Below, piece by piece: positions 15,490-24,700 of a DNA stretch of 44,963 nt. Position numbers and translations under genes: made by a program. Source of the stretch: Reinekea marinisedimentorum (GTDB taxonomy: Bacteria; Pseudomonadota; Gammaproteobacteria; Pseudomonadales; Natronospirillaceae); the NCBI RefSeq assembly GCF_004341165.1, contig NZ_SLZR01000024.1, positions 1 through 44,963 of the forward strand, read 5' to 3'. Below the pieces are notes generated by a model. That model made no database searches and was not told the origin of the DNA. It saw only the letters and a program-made list of their open reading frames with translations. How positions within the stretch are numbered: the first letter of the stretch is position 1; each line of letters starts with the position of its first letter.

Positions 15490-17112
15490 TCAGACTCCTG
15501 GTTTCCATCCATGGGTAATTGGGTAGCGACGGTCGCGCCCAAAACCCCGTTTACTGATACGAACACCCTCCGGTGCCTGGCGGCGTTTGTATTCGTTGAT
15601 ATCAATCAAACGAATAACACGGCGGGCGACTTCTTCATCGAAACCGGCTGCAACAATGGTTTCCAGACTTTCATCATGCTCTACGTAGCGCTCAATTAAC
15701 TCATCGAGGATATCGTAAGGCGGCAGGCTGTCTTCATCGAGCTGATCGGGTGCCAATTCGGCCGACGGCGGACGGGTAATGACCCGCTCCGGAATCACCA
15801 GACCCTGTTCATTACGCCAGCGCGATAGCCGATAAACCCAGGTTTTAGGAACATCTTTCAGGGCGTTATAGCCGCCACACATATCACCGTACAGGGTGGC
15901 ATAGCCAACGGCCATCTCACTCTTGTTGCCGGTCGTCAGCACCATGTAACCCAATTTATTCGACAGCGCCATCAGGAACAGGCCACGCATCCGCGCCTGC
16001 ATGTTTTGTTCAGTAACATCGGCGCCCTTGCCGTCAAAGGCAGGCGTCAGCACACTCAACGCTGATTCAAAGGGCTCGCCGATGGGCAGTAACTGGTAGC
16101 GAATACCCAGATTGGCAGCCTCTGCTTCGGCATCTTCAATCGACATCTTGGCGGTGTACTGGTAAGGCATCATCACGCCCATTACACGATCAGCACCCAG
16201 CGCATCCACGGCTATCGCGGCACTTAACGCCGAGTCGATACCGCCTGACATGCCCAATATGACACCGGGGAACCCATTGCGGTTGACGTAATCGGCCAGA
16301 CCCACCTTCAGCGCCTCATAAAGGGCGGCTTCAATACTCGGCTCTTCAGCAAACTGCCCATCCTGAACCAGCCACTGGCCATCGACCTGCTGTAATTCGA
16401 CGGTTTGCGTGGCTTCCTCGAATAACGGCAGGGTAGCCGCCAGGCTGGCATCCGGGTTTACGACGAATGAACCGCCATCGAATACCAGTTCATCCTGGCC
16501 CCCGATATGATTGACATAGAGCGTGGTCATCGGCCATTGCTTAACGATGTGTTCAACCTGCGCGTGACGCTCTTTGCTGCGGTCGATGGAATAGGGGCTG
16601 CCATTAATATTCAGGTTAATCTGGGCACCGGCTTCATAGGCGCGGCGTGCCGGGCCGTCGTACCAGATATCCTCACAGATGCTCAAAGCTATCTGCGCAC
16701 CCTTGAATTCAAAGACGCAGGTTTCAGCGCCCTTCTGAAAATAGCGCTTTTCATCAAATACCTGATAGTTGGGCAGGTGTTGCTTGCGGTAATCGGCTAT
16801 GACCTGACCGTGATCCACAACCATGGCTTTGTTATACAGCTTGCCATCTTCCCGCTGCGGATAACCAAAGACGATCGCGATGGGCAGTTTAGCTGCGAAA
16901 ATTTGCCTAAGCGCATCACTGACACGCTTTCCCAGGCTGGGGCGTAACAGCAAATCTTCAGGCGGATAGCCGGTTAAGGTTAATTCAGGGAATACAACGA
17001 TATCGGCGTTTGTATCGATTGCTTGCTGTGCAAACTGCAGAATTTTTTGAACGTTGCCATCAATATCACCGACTGGAAACCGGTGCTGAACGAGGCTGAC
17101 CCGAATACTCAT
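15490..17112 (-). CDS. nadE: Glutamine-dependent NAD+ synthetase
   Basis: Last step of NAD synthesis: amidation of deamido-NAD with ammonia drawn from glutamine. The 540-residue product joins an N-terminal nitrilase-type glutaminase (VVFPELTLTGYPPEDLL, and the catalytic Cys in SICEDIWYDG) to a C-terminal ATP-pyrophosphatase domain with the P-loop LGMSGGIDSALSAAIAVDALG near residue 287. It is the long, glutamine-using form, unlike the ammonia-dependent E. coli enzyme. The HAD gene follows after a four-base gap. Confidence 0.95.
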   Translation of the reverse strand: MSIRVSLVQHRFPVGDIDGNVQKILQFAQQAIDTNADIVVFPELTLTGYPPEDLLLRPSLGKRVSDALRQIFAAKLPIAIVFGYPQREDGKLYNKAMVVDHGQVIADYRKQHLPNYQVFDEKRYFQKGAETCVFEFKGAQIALSICEDIWYDGPARRAYEAGAQINLNINGSPYSIDRSKERHAQVEHIVKQWPMTTLYVNHIGGQDELVFDGGSFVVNPDASLAATLPLFEEATQTVELQQVDGQWLVQDGQFAEEPSIEAALYEALKVGLADYVNRNGFPGVILGMSGGIDSALSAAIAVDALGADRVMGVMMPYQYTAKMSIEDAEAEAANLGIRYQLLPIGEPFESALSVLTPAFDGKGADVTEQNMQARMRGLFLMALSNKLGYMVLTTGNKSEMAVGYATLYGDMCGGYNALKDVPKTWVYRLSRWRNEQGLVIPERVITRPPSAELAPDQLDEDSLPPYDILDELIERYVEHDESLETIVAAGFDEEVARRVIRLIDINEYKRRQAPEGVRISKRGFGRDRRYPITHGWKPGV

Positions 17113-17238
17113 AAGTTACCTTTCCATACACATTAGCGCTATTGTGAGGGCGATAGGCATGCATAACAAGCCTTGCCCCATTAACAGCCCTACATCCAAT
17201 GTTTATACTGTAAAAACTTCTCAAATTGACCGGACATT

Positions 17239-18825
17239 ATGCCTTTTAACTTCACCAACGTGACGCATCGCGCTGAACAGCTGCTTTTTTGGTTTGGCAT
17301 CTATCGACTGATATTAGCATCTGGTCTGTTGGTTCTGGCATTAATACCTGATGCTGCGATGGATGTATTCCCATGGGTACATCAGGAATCGCTGCAGCTG
17401 GCGACAGTTTCTTACTTGGTTCTGGCCATTCTCGGGCTGCTCTTCTCTGTTAATGAGCAAATAGCCAAGTCCTCCGTCACCACATTGCTGATCACCGATA
17501 TTCTGGTGATGGCCTTTATTCTGCGCTATTGCGGTGGTGTCGACAGCGGACTGGGCAGCCTGATTTTAATCACCGTCGGTATCGGTGGCATGCTGCTGCC
17601 TGCCCGGCAGAGCTTTATGACCGCATCCGCCGCCGCCATTGCGGTGGTCTACACCGAGCTGCTGCCAATGCCTCAGCACCTCGGCAAAGACCTGGTACAG
17701 GCTGCCTTGCTCGGCGTGGCCTATTTCGTTGTCACCGCCCTGCTGCAGTACGTTGGCCACCGGGTGAAAACCTCTGAACAGCTGGCCCGGGCGCAGGCCG
17801 ACACCATTTTAGACCTGCGCCATCTGAACGAGCTGATTGTGCAGCGCATGCGCACCGGCATTATCGTGATCACCTACGATGGCGCTATACGTCTGCTGAA
17901 TGACTCCGCACGCTACCTGCTCAATATCGAAGAAAAACGCCCCTTCTGGCTGAACAAGGAAATGCACCAGAGGCTGGAAGACTGGAAGATCAACAACGAC
18001 ATGATGGTCCCCCCTTATCAGGCCAGCAATGAGCTGCCAGTGGTCTCAATAAACTTTGCAAAACTGCAACCGACGGAGTTCGCCGACATCATCCTCTTCC
18101 TCGAAGACAACGGGAAAATGACCCAGCAGGTTCAGCAGCTTAAACTGGCATCTTTGGGCCGTCTGACGGCCTCCATTGCCCATGAAATCCGCAACCCGCT
18201 TGGGGCCATCTCTCATGCATCCCAGTTACTGGAAGAAGCTCCGGGCCTCGATCCAGCCGATAAAAGGCTGCTATCCATTATTAATAACCATTCGCAGCGG
18301 GTAAACTCGATCATTCAAACCATTCTGGATCTTTCGCGAAAACGTCAGCCCTGTGTGGACAATATACGGTTAAGCGAATTTGTATCCCTATGCTTAAATG
18401 AACGCGAACTTCAAATTGAGCAGAACAACGAAAAGATTGAAGTCAACCTGATCAAAGACTGCTCTGCCGAGTTCGATATCAATCAGATCAAGCAGGTTCT
18501 GCACAACCTGATCGAAAATGGCCTGCGCTACAGCGAACTGAAAACCGGAGAACGGACGCTGCATATTGAGATCAATCAACACGACGACAACAAGCAATAC
18601 TATATCGATATACTGGATGACGGCCCCGGCGTCGCGGAAGATCAGATTAAAAACCTGTTTGAACCCTTTTACACCACAGAAAACAGCGGCACCGGGTTAG
18701 GCCTTTATATTGCCAAAGAACTGTGTGACGCCAACCGTCTGTTACTGTCTTATGTTTCCAATAGATCCGGCGGTTGCTTCCGGATGCTGATGTCTCATGC
18801 GATTAGCCATCCTATAGATGAATAA
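17239..18825 (+). CDS. pilS: PilS, sensor histidine kinase for type IV pilus expression
   Basis: Inner-membrane kinase that senses pilin level in P. aeruginosa and phosphorylates PilR. The 528-residue product (P. aeruginosa PilS is similar in length) has about six N-terminal membrane spans (residues 20-180), a PAS-like linker, the H-box SIAHEIRNPLGAISHASQLL with phospho-acceptor His315, and an HATPase domain with N box HNLIENGLRYS, DDGPGV and GTGLGLYIAKEL. pilR follows after 22 bases, so the pair is one operon. The neighbourhood of minor pilins confirms the assignment. Confidence 0.94.
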   Translation: MPFNFTNVTHRAEQLLFWFGIYRLILASGLLVLALIPDAAMDVFPWVHQESLQLATVSYLVLAILGLLFSVNEQIAKSSVTTLLITDILVMAFILRYCGGVDSGLGSLILITVGIGGMLLPARQSFMTASAAAIAVVYTELLPMPQHLGKDLVQAALLGVAYFVVTALLQYVGHRVKTSEQLARAQADTILDLRHLNELIVQRMRTGIIVITYDGAIRLLNDSARYLLNIEEKRPFWLNKEMHQRLEDWKINNDMMVPPYQASNELPVVSINFAKLQPTEFADIILFLEDNGKMTQQVQQLKLASLGRLTASIAHEIRNPLGAISHASQLLEEAPGLDPADKRLLSIINNHSQRVNSIIQTILDLSRKRQPCVDNIRLSEFVSLCLNERELQIEQNNEKIEVNLIKDCSAEFDINQIKQVLHNLIENGLRYSELKTGERTLHIEINQHDDNKQYYIDILDDGPGVAEDQIKNLFEPFYTTENSGTGLGLYIAKELCDANRLLLSYVSNRSGGCFRMLMSHAISHPIDE

Positions 18826-18847
18826 CGAAATAAAGGAATGAGTTTTC

Positions 18848-20218
18848 ATGTCTAATGCACAGAAAGTTTTAATTATTGATGACGAACCGGACATTCGGGA
18901 GCTGCTGGAAATAACACTGATGCGAATGGGTGTTGAAAGCTTCAGTGCCTATGATGTGCAATCGGCCCTCAAGTCGCTCAACAAAAACGATGTCGATTTA
19001 ATCTTAACCGACATGCGCTTACCGGATGGAGACGGCTTGCAGATTGTTCGCCATGTTGCAGAGAAAAAACCGGACACCCCCATAGCCGTGATAACGGCAC
19101 ACGGCAGCATGGACCTTGCCATTGAATCGCTGAAAGCCGGTGCCTTTGACTTCGTCTCTAAGCCCATCGACATCCACAAGCTAAGAGATCTGATCAACCA
19201 GGCTCTGAAAGTTAAGCAGGAATCTACCCAGCCCGAAGCCAGTGAATCCGAGCAAAGCAAACCGCTGATCCTCGGCAAATCTGAACCGATGATCATGCTG
19301 GAAAAGAAAATTCGGAAATTGGCGGTCAGCCAGGCGCCGGTCTTTATTCATGGTGAATCCGGTACGGGTAAAGAGCTTGTCGCCCGGCAGATACACAAAC
19401 TCGGCCCGCGCCGGAGCTTCCCGTTTGTGCCGGTAAACTGCGGTGCTATTCCTTCAGAACTGATGGAAAGCGAATTCTTTGGTCACAAAAAAGGCTCATT
19501 CACCGGAGCCAGTGAAGACAAACAGGGCTTTTTTCAAGCAGCCGATGGCGGAACGCTGTTCCTTGATGAAGTAGCAGATTTACCGTTGGCAATGCAGGTA
19601 AAACTGCTGCGCGCCATACAGGAAAAAAAGGTTCGGCCGATCGGTTCGCAACATGAAATCAATGTTGACGTGCGTATTTTAAGCGCCACCCATAAAAATC
19701 TGGAAAACTTGGTTGAGGAAGGGCTGTTCCGGCAAGACCTTTTCTATCGAATCAATGTGATCAGCCTGCTTATTCCACCGCTGCGCAACCGTAACTCCGA
19801 CATCCCGCTGTTGTGCGGCCGAATTTTGAGCCGCATCGCAGATACCTATCAGCTTCCCGCCGCTAAGCTCGATGCTAAAGCCAAAAAGGCTTTAGACCTG
19901 TATGCATTCCCCGGCAATGTTCGCGAGCTTGAAAACATTCTTGAACGCGCATTTGCCATGTGCGAAGAAGACACCATCACTGAAGAAGACTTAAACCTGA
20001 ACGAAAGCTCCAGCTCCAGTATCTCTCCACTGCCGAGCACCAATATTTCTTCCCGGCCTGAGGGCGTCTCTCTGGAAGACTACCTGATGGATATTGAACG
20101 AAACGTAGTTGAACAGGCACTGGAAGAAACCCGCTGGAACCGAACCGCCGCAGCTAAAAAACTGGGGATCACCTTCCGCGCTTTGCGTTATCGGCTTAAA
20201 AAGCTCGGGCTGGACTGA
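18848..20218 (+). CDS. pilR: PilR, sigma54-dependent response regulator
   Basis: NtrC-type activator of pilA. Receiver domain (1-120) with phospho-acceptor Asp55 in ILTDMRLPDG. AAA+ sigma54 domain with Walker A GESGTGKE (169-176), the sigma54-contact loop in the GSFTGA form (GAFTGA is more usual, but GSFTGA is normal for PilR), and Walker B GGTLFLDEVADLP. C-terminal Fis-type helix-turn-helix WNRTAAAKKLGITFRALRYR. Length is 456 residues. The pilin genes it most likely controls (pilA) are not in the window. I found no TGGCAC-N5-TTGC sigma54 site upstream of the FimT-like gene or the minor-pilin operon. Confidence 0.95.
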   Translation: MSNAQKVLIIDDEPDIRELLEITLMRMGVESFSAYDVQSALKSLNKNDVDLILTDMRLPDGDGLQIVRHVAEKKPDTPIAVITAHGSMDLAIESLKAGAFDFVSKPIDIHKLRDLINQALKVKQESTQPEASESEQSKPLILGKSEPMIMLEKKIRKLAVSQAPVFIHGESGTGKELVARQIHKLGPRRSFPFVPVNCGAIPSELMESEFFGHKKGSFTGASEDKQGFFQAADGGTLFLDEVADLPLAMQVKLLRAIQEKKVRPIGSQHEINVDVRILSATHKNLENLVEEGLFRQDLFYRINVISLLIPPLRNRNSDIPLLCGRILSRIADTYQLPAAKLDAKAKKALDLYAFPGNVRELENILERAFAMCEEDTITEEDLNLNESSSSSISPLPSTNISSRPEGVSLEDYLMDIERNVVEQALEETRWNRTAAAKKLGITFRALRYRLKKLGLD

Positions 20219-20318
20219 TGTATTTTTAAAATTATGTGATGCAGGTCTTAAAACCCGATAGACCTAATAGTGATTAAAATTTAAATTAAAGGTGAATTCA
20301 CTGTGCAAAGGATTGCAT

Positions 20319-20894
20319 ATGAAATACCTGAAGGGATTTACCCTCACCGAACTTGTGTTCACTCTTGCCGCACTGGCCATTGTTGCCACGGCTGCGGCAC
20401 CGGCATTTTCTGACATGAAACGATTAATAGAGGCCGACTCTGAAAAGAACCGTTGGGTACGGCTGTTAAACTATGGCCGCTCGGTTTCCCGAACAGAGAA
20501 TACACGAGTCATTCTGTGCCCGATGATTAATGACAGCTGCGTGTCCGATACCTCAGCAACCTGGGTGCTATTTACCGACCCGGATAAATCAAAATCTCTG
20601 GAGATTGCAGATGGCGAGGTTGTATTACGGGAGTACGAACCGAAGGAAGAGTCAACATTCGGGTATTACTCTGCAGGCGTACCTTACTTCCGGTTTGGCA
20701 GTGAAAACAGCGAAATTTATCAGGGGATGATGGAGAGTTTTACTATCTGTACCTTTGGCGAGCTGGATGAAACGGCCTGGCATATGACGGTCAATATTAT
20801 TGGTCGGGTAAAAGTCTACAACGAACGTGATAGCTCGGGTGCACCATTAAGGTTAAGTAACGGGGCTTGGGTGAATGCTACTTGCGATGCATGA
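20319..20894 (+). CDS. FimT-like pseudopilin (GspH/FimT family)
   Basis: A 191-residue pilin-like protein. The type III signal MKYLKG|FTLTELVFTL has a short basic leader, cleavage after Gly6 and Glu at +5, followed by one hydrophobic helix. The body has a GspH/FimT pattern (RLLNYGRSVSRTENTRVILCP). ATG at 20319 has AAAGGA upstream; the GTG at 20292 would spoil the leader peptide. It occupies the place of fimT, directly after pilR, and converges on pilE. Four Cys could form disulphides. FimT in some species binds DNA for natural transformation; the function here is unproven. Confidence 0.75.
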   Translation: MKYLKGFTLTELVFTLAALAIVATAAAPAFSDMKRLIEADSEKNRWVRLLNYGRSVSRTENTRVILCPMINDSCVSDTSATWVLFTDPDKSKSLEIADGEVVLREYEPKEESTFGYYSAGVPYFRFGSENSEIYQGMMESFTICTFGELDETAWHMTVNIIGRVKVYNERDSSGAPLRLSNGAWVNATCDA

Positions 20895-20903
20895 AAGAAG
20901 GCT

Positions 20904-20921
20904 GGGCTGCGTCTGCAGCCC
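20904..20921. terminator. Hairpin between convergent fimT-like gene and pilE
   Basis: GGGCTGC-GTCT-GCAGCCC forms a 7-bp stem in the 44-bp gap between the two converging stops. Neither strand has a good T-run, so it may act with Rho or as a bidirectional barrier. Confidence 0.4.
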
Positions 20922-20938
20922 TAGGCATATGCTCTGCT

Positions 20939-21406
20939 TTACCAGCAACTTCCACCGTCATCATCACCTTTTGCACCTGTACTCGAATAGGTAAACGTAC
21001 CACAGGTGTCACCATCCATATAGCCACCGGTAACGGGTGTGGCGCTCACTGTAAAAAATGATGAGGACAAGTTAGTCGATTCTATCGCCAGCGTATAAAT
21101 GGCAGTGCCTCCTTCCAGAGGCACCTGATCCGAAAAGTTAACCGGGGTTCCAGCATCCGGGGTTGACGTCCCACAGTCAGTTACAGCTGTTTCGCCAGTG
21201 TCAGCTAAATCACAATAACTGTTATTTATTGAATACATTCTTTCCATATTTTGCGCAAAGGCTATGAGCGCTCCTTTTGCGTCAGCACGATGCGCTTTTC
21301 TGACATGGTTGGTGTAAGCGGGTATCGCCGTCGCTGCTAAAATACCCAATATGGCGATTACAATAACCACTTCAACCAGGGTGAATCCACTTCCAAGTTT
21401 TTTCAT
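20939..21406 (-). CDS. pilE: PilE-type minor pilin
   Basis: A 155-residue minor pilin. Leader MKKLGSG|FTLVEVVIVIAILGILAATAIPAY has cleavage after Gly7 and the conserved Glu at +5. The C-terminal part has the Cys pairs and loose Gly/Asp-rich tail usual in PilE-like proteins (TCGTFTYSSTGAKGD, ending SCW). Minor pilins prime pilus assembly and sit with PilY1 at the pilus tip. It is last in the fimU-pilE operon, as pilE is in P. aeruginosa. Confidence 0.85.
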   Translation of the reverse strand: MKKLGSGFTLVEVVIVIAILGILAATAIPAYTNHVRKAHRADAKGALIAFAQNMERMYSINNSYCDLADTGETAVTDCGTSTPDAGTPVNFSDQVPLEGGTAIYTLAIESTNLSSSFFTVSATPVTGGYMDGDTCGTFTYSSTGAKGDDDGGSCW

Positions 21407-21428
21407 AATAGTTCTTCTGTTGTCACTT

Positions 21429-21758
21429 CTATTCGTGAATTAGCTCGTTAACTTCATCTGCTTTCGATTCATCTTCAAGTATCTCGATCTTTGATACTAT
21501 CCATTGCTTCTCAGCACCGACAACATCATATGTTAACAACAACCAATCACCTTCCCTTAAGCCACCAATAAATAGTCGCTCATCTTCATTTCCATAGGTC
21601 TGTACAACTGTGTAGGTTGTCGTCATAAACTCCATATCGTCTGCAACAAACGTATTATCGTACGTAAAACTATAGAACTGAACAACCAGCTGATCAGCCA
21701 GAGAAAAACTGCTCACTAGTGCAGCGCTGAGCAAAATAGCAGTACTAAATAATTTCAT
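21429..21758 (-). CDS. Secreted small protein in the pilY2 position
   Basis: A 109-residue protein with a Sec signal peptide (MKLFSTAILLSAALVSSFSLA, cut after about residue 21) and an acidic C-terminal half. No known domain is evident to me. It lies between pilY1 and pilE, exactly where pilY2 lies in P. aeruginosa, and has a similar length. GAGGG precedes its ATG. I call it PilY2-like by position only; the sequence similarity is uncertain. Confidence 0.65.
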   Translation of the reverse strand: MKLFSTAILLSAALVSSFSLADQLVVQFYSFTYDNTFVADDMEFMTTTYTVVQTYGNEDERLFIGGLREGDWLLLTYDVVGAEKQWIVSKIEILEDESKADEVNELIHE

Positions 21759-21784
21759 ATTATAACCCTCAATTAACCGATACC

Positions 21785-24700
21785 TTAAAGCTCACGCCAC
21801 ATCCAGCGTCCCGTTGGTACATCAGGGCTTCGAGCAAAAACACTGGAACCATCTGGATCCGGATAACATATCTCAGAACCATCAGCTAATTGCAGGCAAG
21901 GCGGAGCAGCTAGCATATCGAAGTTTGATCGCCCGCTACTCACCGTAATCCCATAACTGTCGGTAAGCAGGTAATCTTTGTCATCAACGACGTTATCGCC
22001 ATTAACATCAATAACAGGAGTAACATGACGCGAGCCTGTATTTGCCACTACCTCCATATACCAGCTGTCACCGCCATCTTTACATGGATCATCACTAGGT
22101 ATTGTAGAAATGAACAGCACACTGTCATCCCGTAGAATTGGATTAGCCACAACACGCTCACCGTAAAGCGTCGTGCTTCCTCCTTCCGTGTTGTACAAGT
22201 CCATATACCATCCCAGATGTGTATCTGGCAGTCCGTCATTATCTGCATCTTCCGGTAAATCAGTACCGCTATGCCATTCGATAGCGTAATTTGTTGAGAC
22301 TCGCTGTTTATCAACTATCAATTCGCCATTGGCGGTATAGTCCACACCGTCCTCTTTTTCCTCAATAATCTTTTGTTGCAATAAATGCTCACGATCGAAA
22401 ACTTCAAAGTCAGCGTTACTAAGCATCCTGTCCCATACGGAATAAAATGTTTGCATACTCTTATTATTATTATCACTGTCTAAGAAATAAGTTCCGGTAC
22501 CGAAATAGATTTGGTATTCCGTTGCAGCATCATTAAAGCCTACCGCTGGCTTAACGGTTATGGGCTGACGGTTTGTCGTATCACAGTCATCCTCGCTACA
22601 GGCAGTAAACAATGGTGTGTTTACGCTTCCTGTTGTATAGGCAACATCCCAATTAATAGGATCATCATCAGTAAGATCGAACTTCCACAGGTTACCTTCA
22701 AGATCACCTGCATACACGTAATCGGCTATATAATCACCATCAACATCCAATGTACTGGGGCTGGATAATCCATTAGGCGTAGCTAAATCATTTACACCGG
22801 TATCTATCTTCTTAATCAAAACACCCGTTTCAAGCTCGACTATATATAAAACAGGCGTACCGCCACCTATGGTTCCGTCCGGCTGTGTGTTGTTATATCC
22901 ATTGCCGAAAATAGCCACCCACTTATCGTTGTTGAGCTTAGCGATGGTGGGCTGGCTATATGTATAGCCAAGATCATCATCACCTAACTTATTGCCACTA
23001 GAATCAACAACACTACTGTCATCACCAAATTCCCAGAGCACCGTTGTCGCGGCTGTTGATTCTGTTCCTTTAAACTTATCCGGGTCGGTTATGTCAATTG
23101 CGTAGATACCCTGCCCACCAGCTCTTAACCCACCGACTAAAACGGTATGCCACTCACTATCAAAATAGGCATCGCCAATATAGGGGGTTCCATCAACAAA
23201 GTAAGCATGGCTATAGGTGGTATCGTCGGATAAATACTCCAAATTCTCATGAACCATAGAAGGCACATAAGCGAACAGTTCTTTACCAAAATTCGCTGAG
23301 TCGGTTGAATCTACATTAAATGCATGCAACATACCGTCGTTTGCGCCAACATACAGCATTGGGGTTCGATAGAAGTTAATACCTGCGGCATCTGTCGTAT
23401 TGTTAGTTGCATCACCGTCCGGGTCTAAACGAAATGCACTGTAGTTGCTACCTTCGAAACCATCCGGATACAGAAATTGAGGGTTTGCTACGTACTGAAC
23501 TGCAGAGTGCACAATATCTCCCAGGTAATTTCCTGTATCAATGCCCTCCAGCGAAATTTCTGCCGTTCTTGAGCGATAGGTACCGTTAGTTTCACCGGTT
23601 GTATCACCGCGAATGTATTCAACTAAACCTTCGCTACCCAAAGTGGTTTGCTGAGCAGTGCTTAAATCACTCCACTTAAAAGGCGTACCAGCGAGGTTTG
23701 AATCATGCCAGGTGACGATATTTCGCTGGGTGTGCGAAGGGATTATTGAAGCCGTCACTGCATTAGTTGTATCCAAAGTGCCGTCTGAGTTAATAGGAAA
23801 ACCCTTAACTCCTCCGTTCCAGTTTGCGCTGTTGAATAGCGCTGTATACAAGTAAGTTGTGGTGGTAATCGAGCCAGTACTCACACTTGCTGAGGATAGG
23901 GCTTCATCACGACTTTCCGCATCGGCGACTGCATCTTTCAGCGTATCGATTAACTCATCTGGATCCTGCGCATTAAGATATAGACCGCGACCATTGACTG
24001 CGGTATGGAACATATCGTCGATTTTCGTAGCATCACTGCTTGGATTTGGCCACCCAGTGAAACTTGGGTTTGTATCATTGGTAGCGTCAGCATCTGTATT
24101 GACCGTTTTTAAATGATCCAAATAACCGCCAAAATCTCCGTACGACTCTTTATCGTTTGATGTTCCATCATCTTCTGGTAAGGCATCCCATGCTGCATAC
24201 AGTGCGGTAGAGTCCACTGTACCAGTGACACCAAACGCTACTGTATAGGTAACCATATGCTGGTTGTCATTCTCATCTATATATTCAAATGTATCTACTT
24301 CATCGTCTAAATTGCTATCTAGGTCTGTTTCATAATAATACATGGCAATATCTGCTAACGTATCGTCGTAAGTATCAGCATACCCCCCTCCATCAAAGTT
24401 AGTATCGCCGTTACCATCCTCATTATCATTCCAGCCGGTACCTACTGTTGAAGGCATACTGCCGTTTCGATAACCGTCAGTCATTAAAATAGTGAAATTC
24501 TGTTGGCAACTCCCACCGTCTGCGTCGCTTAAAATTGGGCTCGAATATCCACTTAACGTCCCTTTATAGTACTGCCCTGCACGATTTAACGCTTTCCTCA
24601 AGGGAGTGCTACTACTAGACTGAATCTTGAATACAGCTTCCATTAGAGCATCTTTATTATCGTCAGCATCCGAATTAATAGGTGTAGAGATATTATCAAC

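Noticed and set aside
23603-23611. RGD tripeptide in PilY1 (residues 696-698) as an integrin-binding site
   Set aside because: P. aeruginosa PilY1 has an RGD near its calcium loop, but this one is far from that loop, and a tripeptide alone is weak evidence in a probable marine bacterium.
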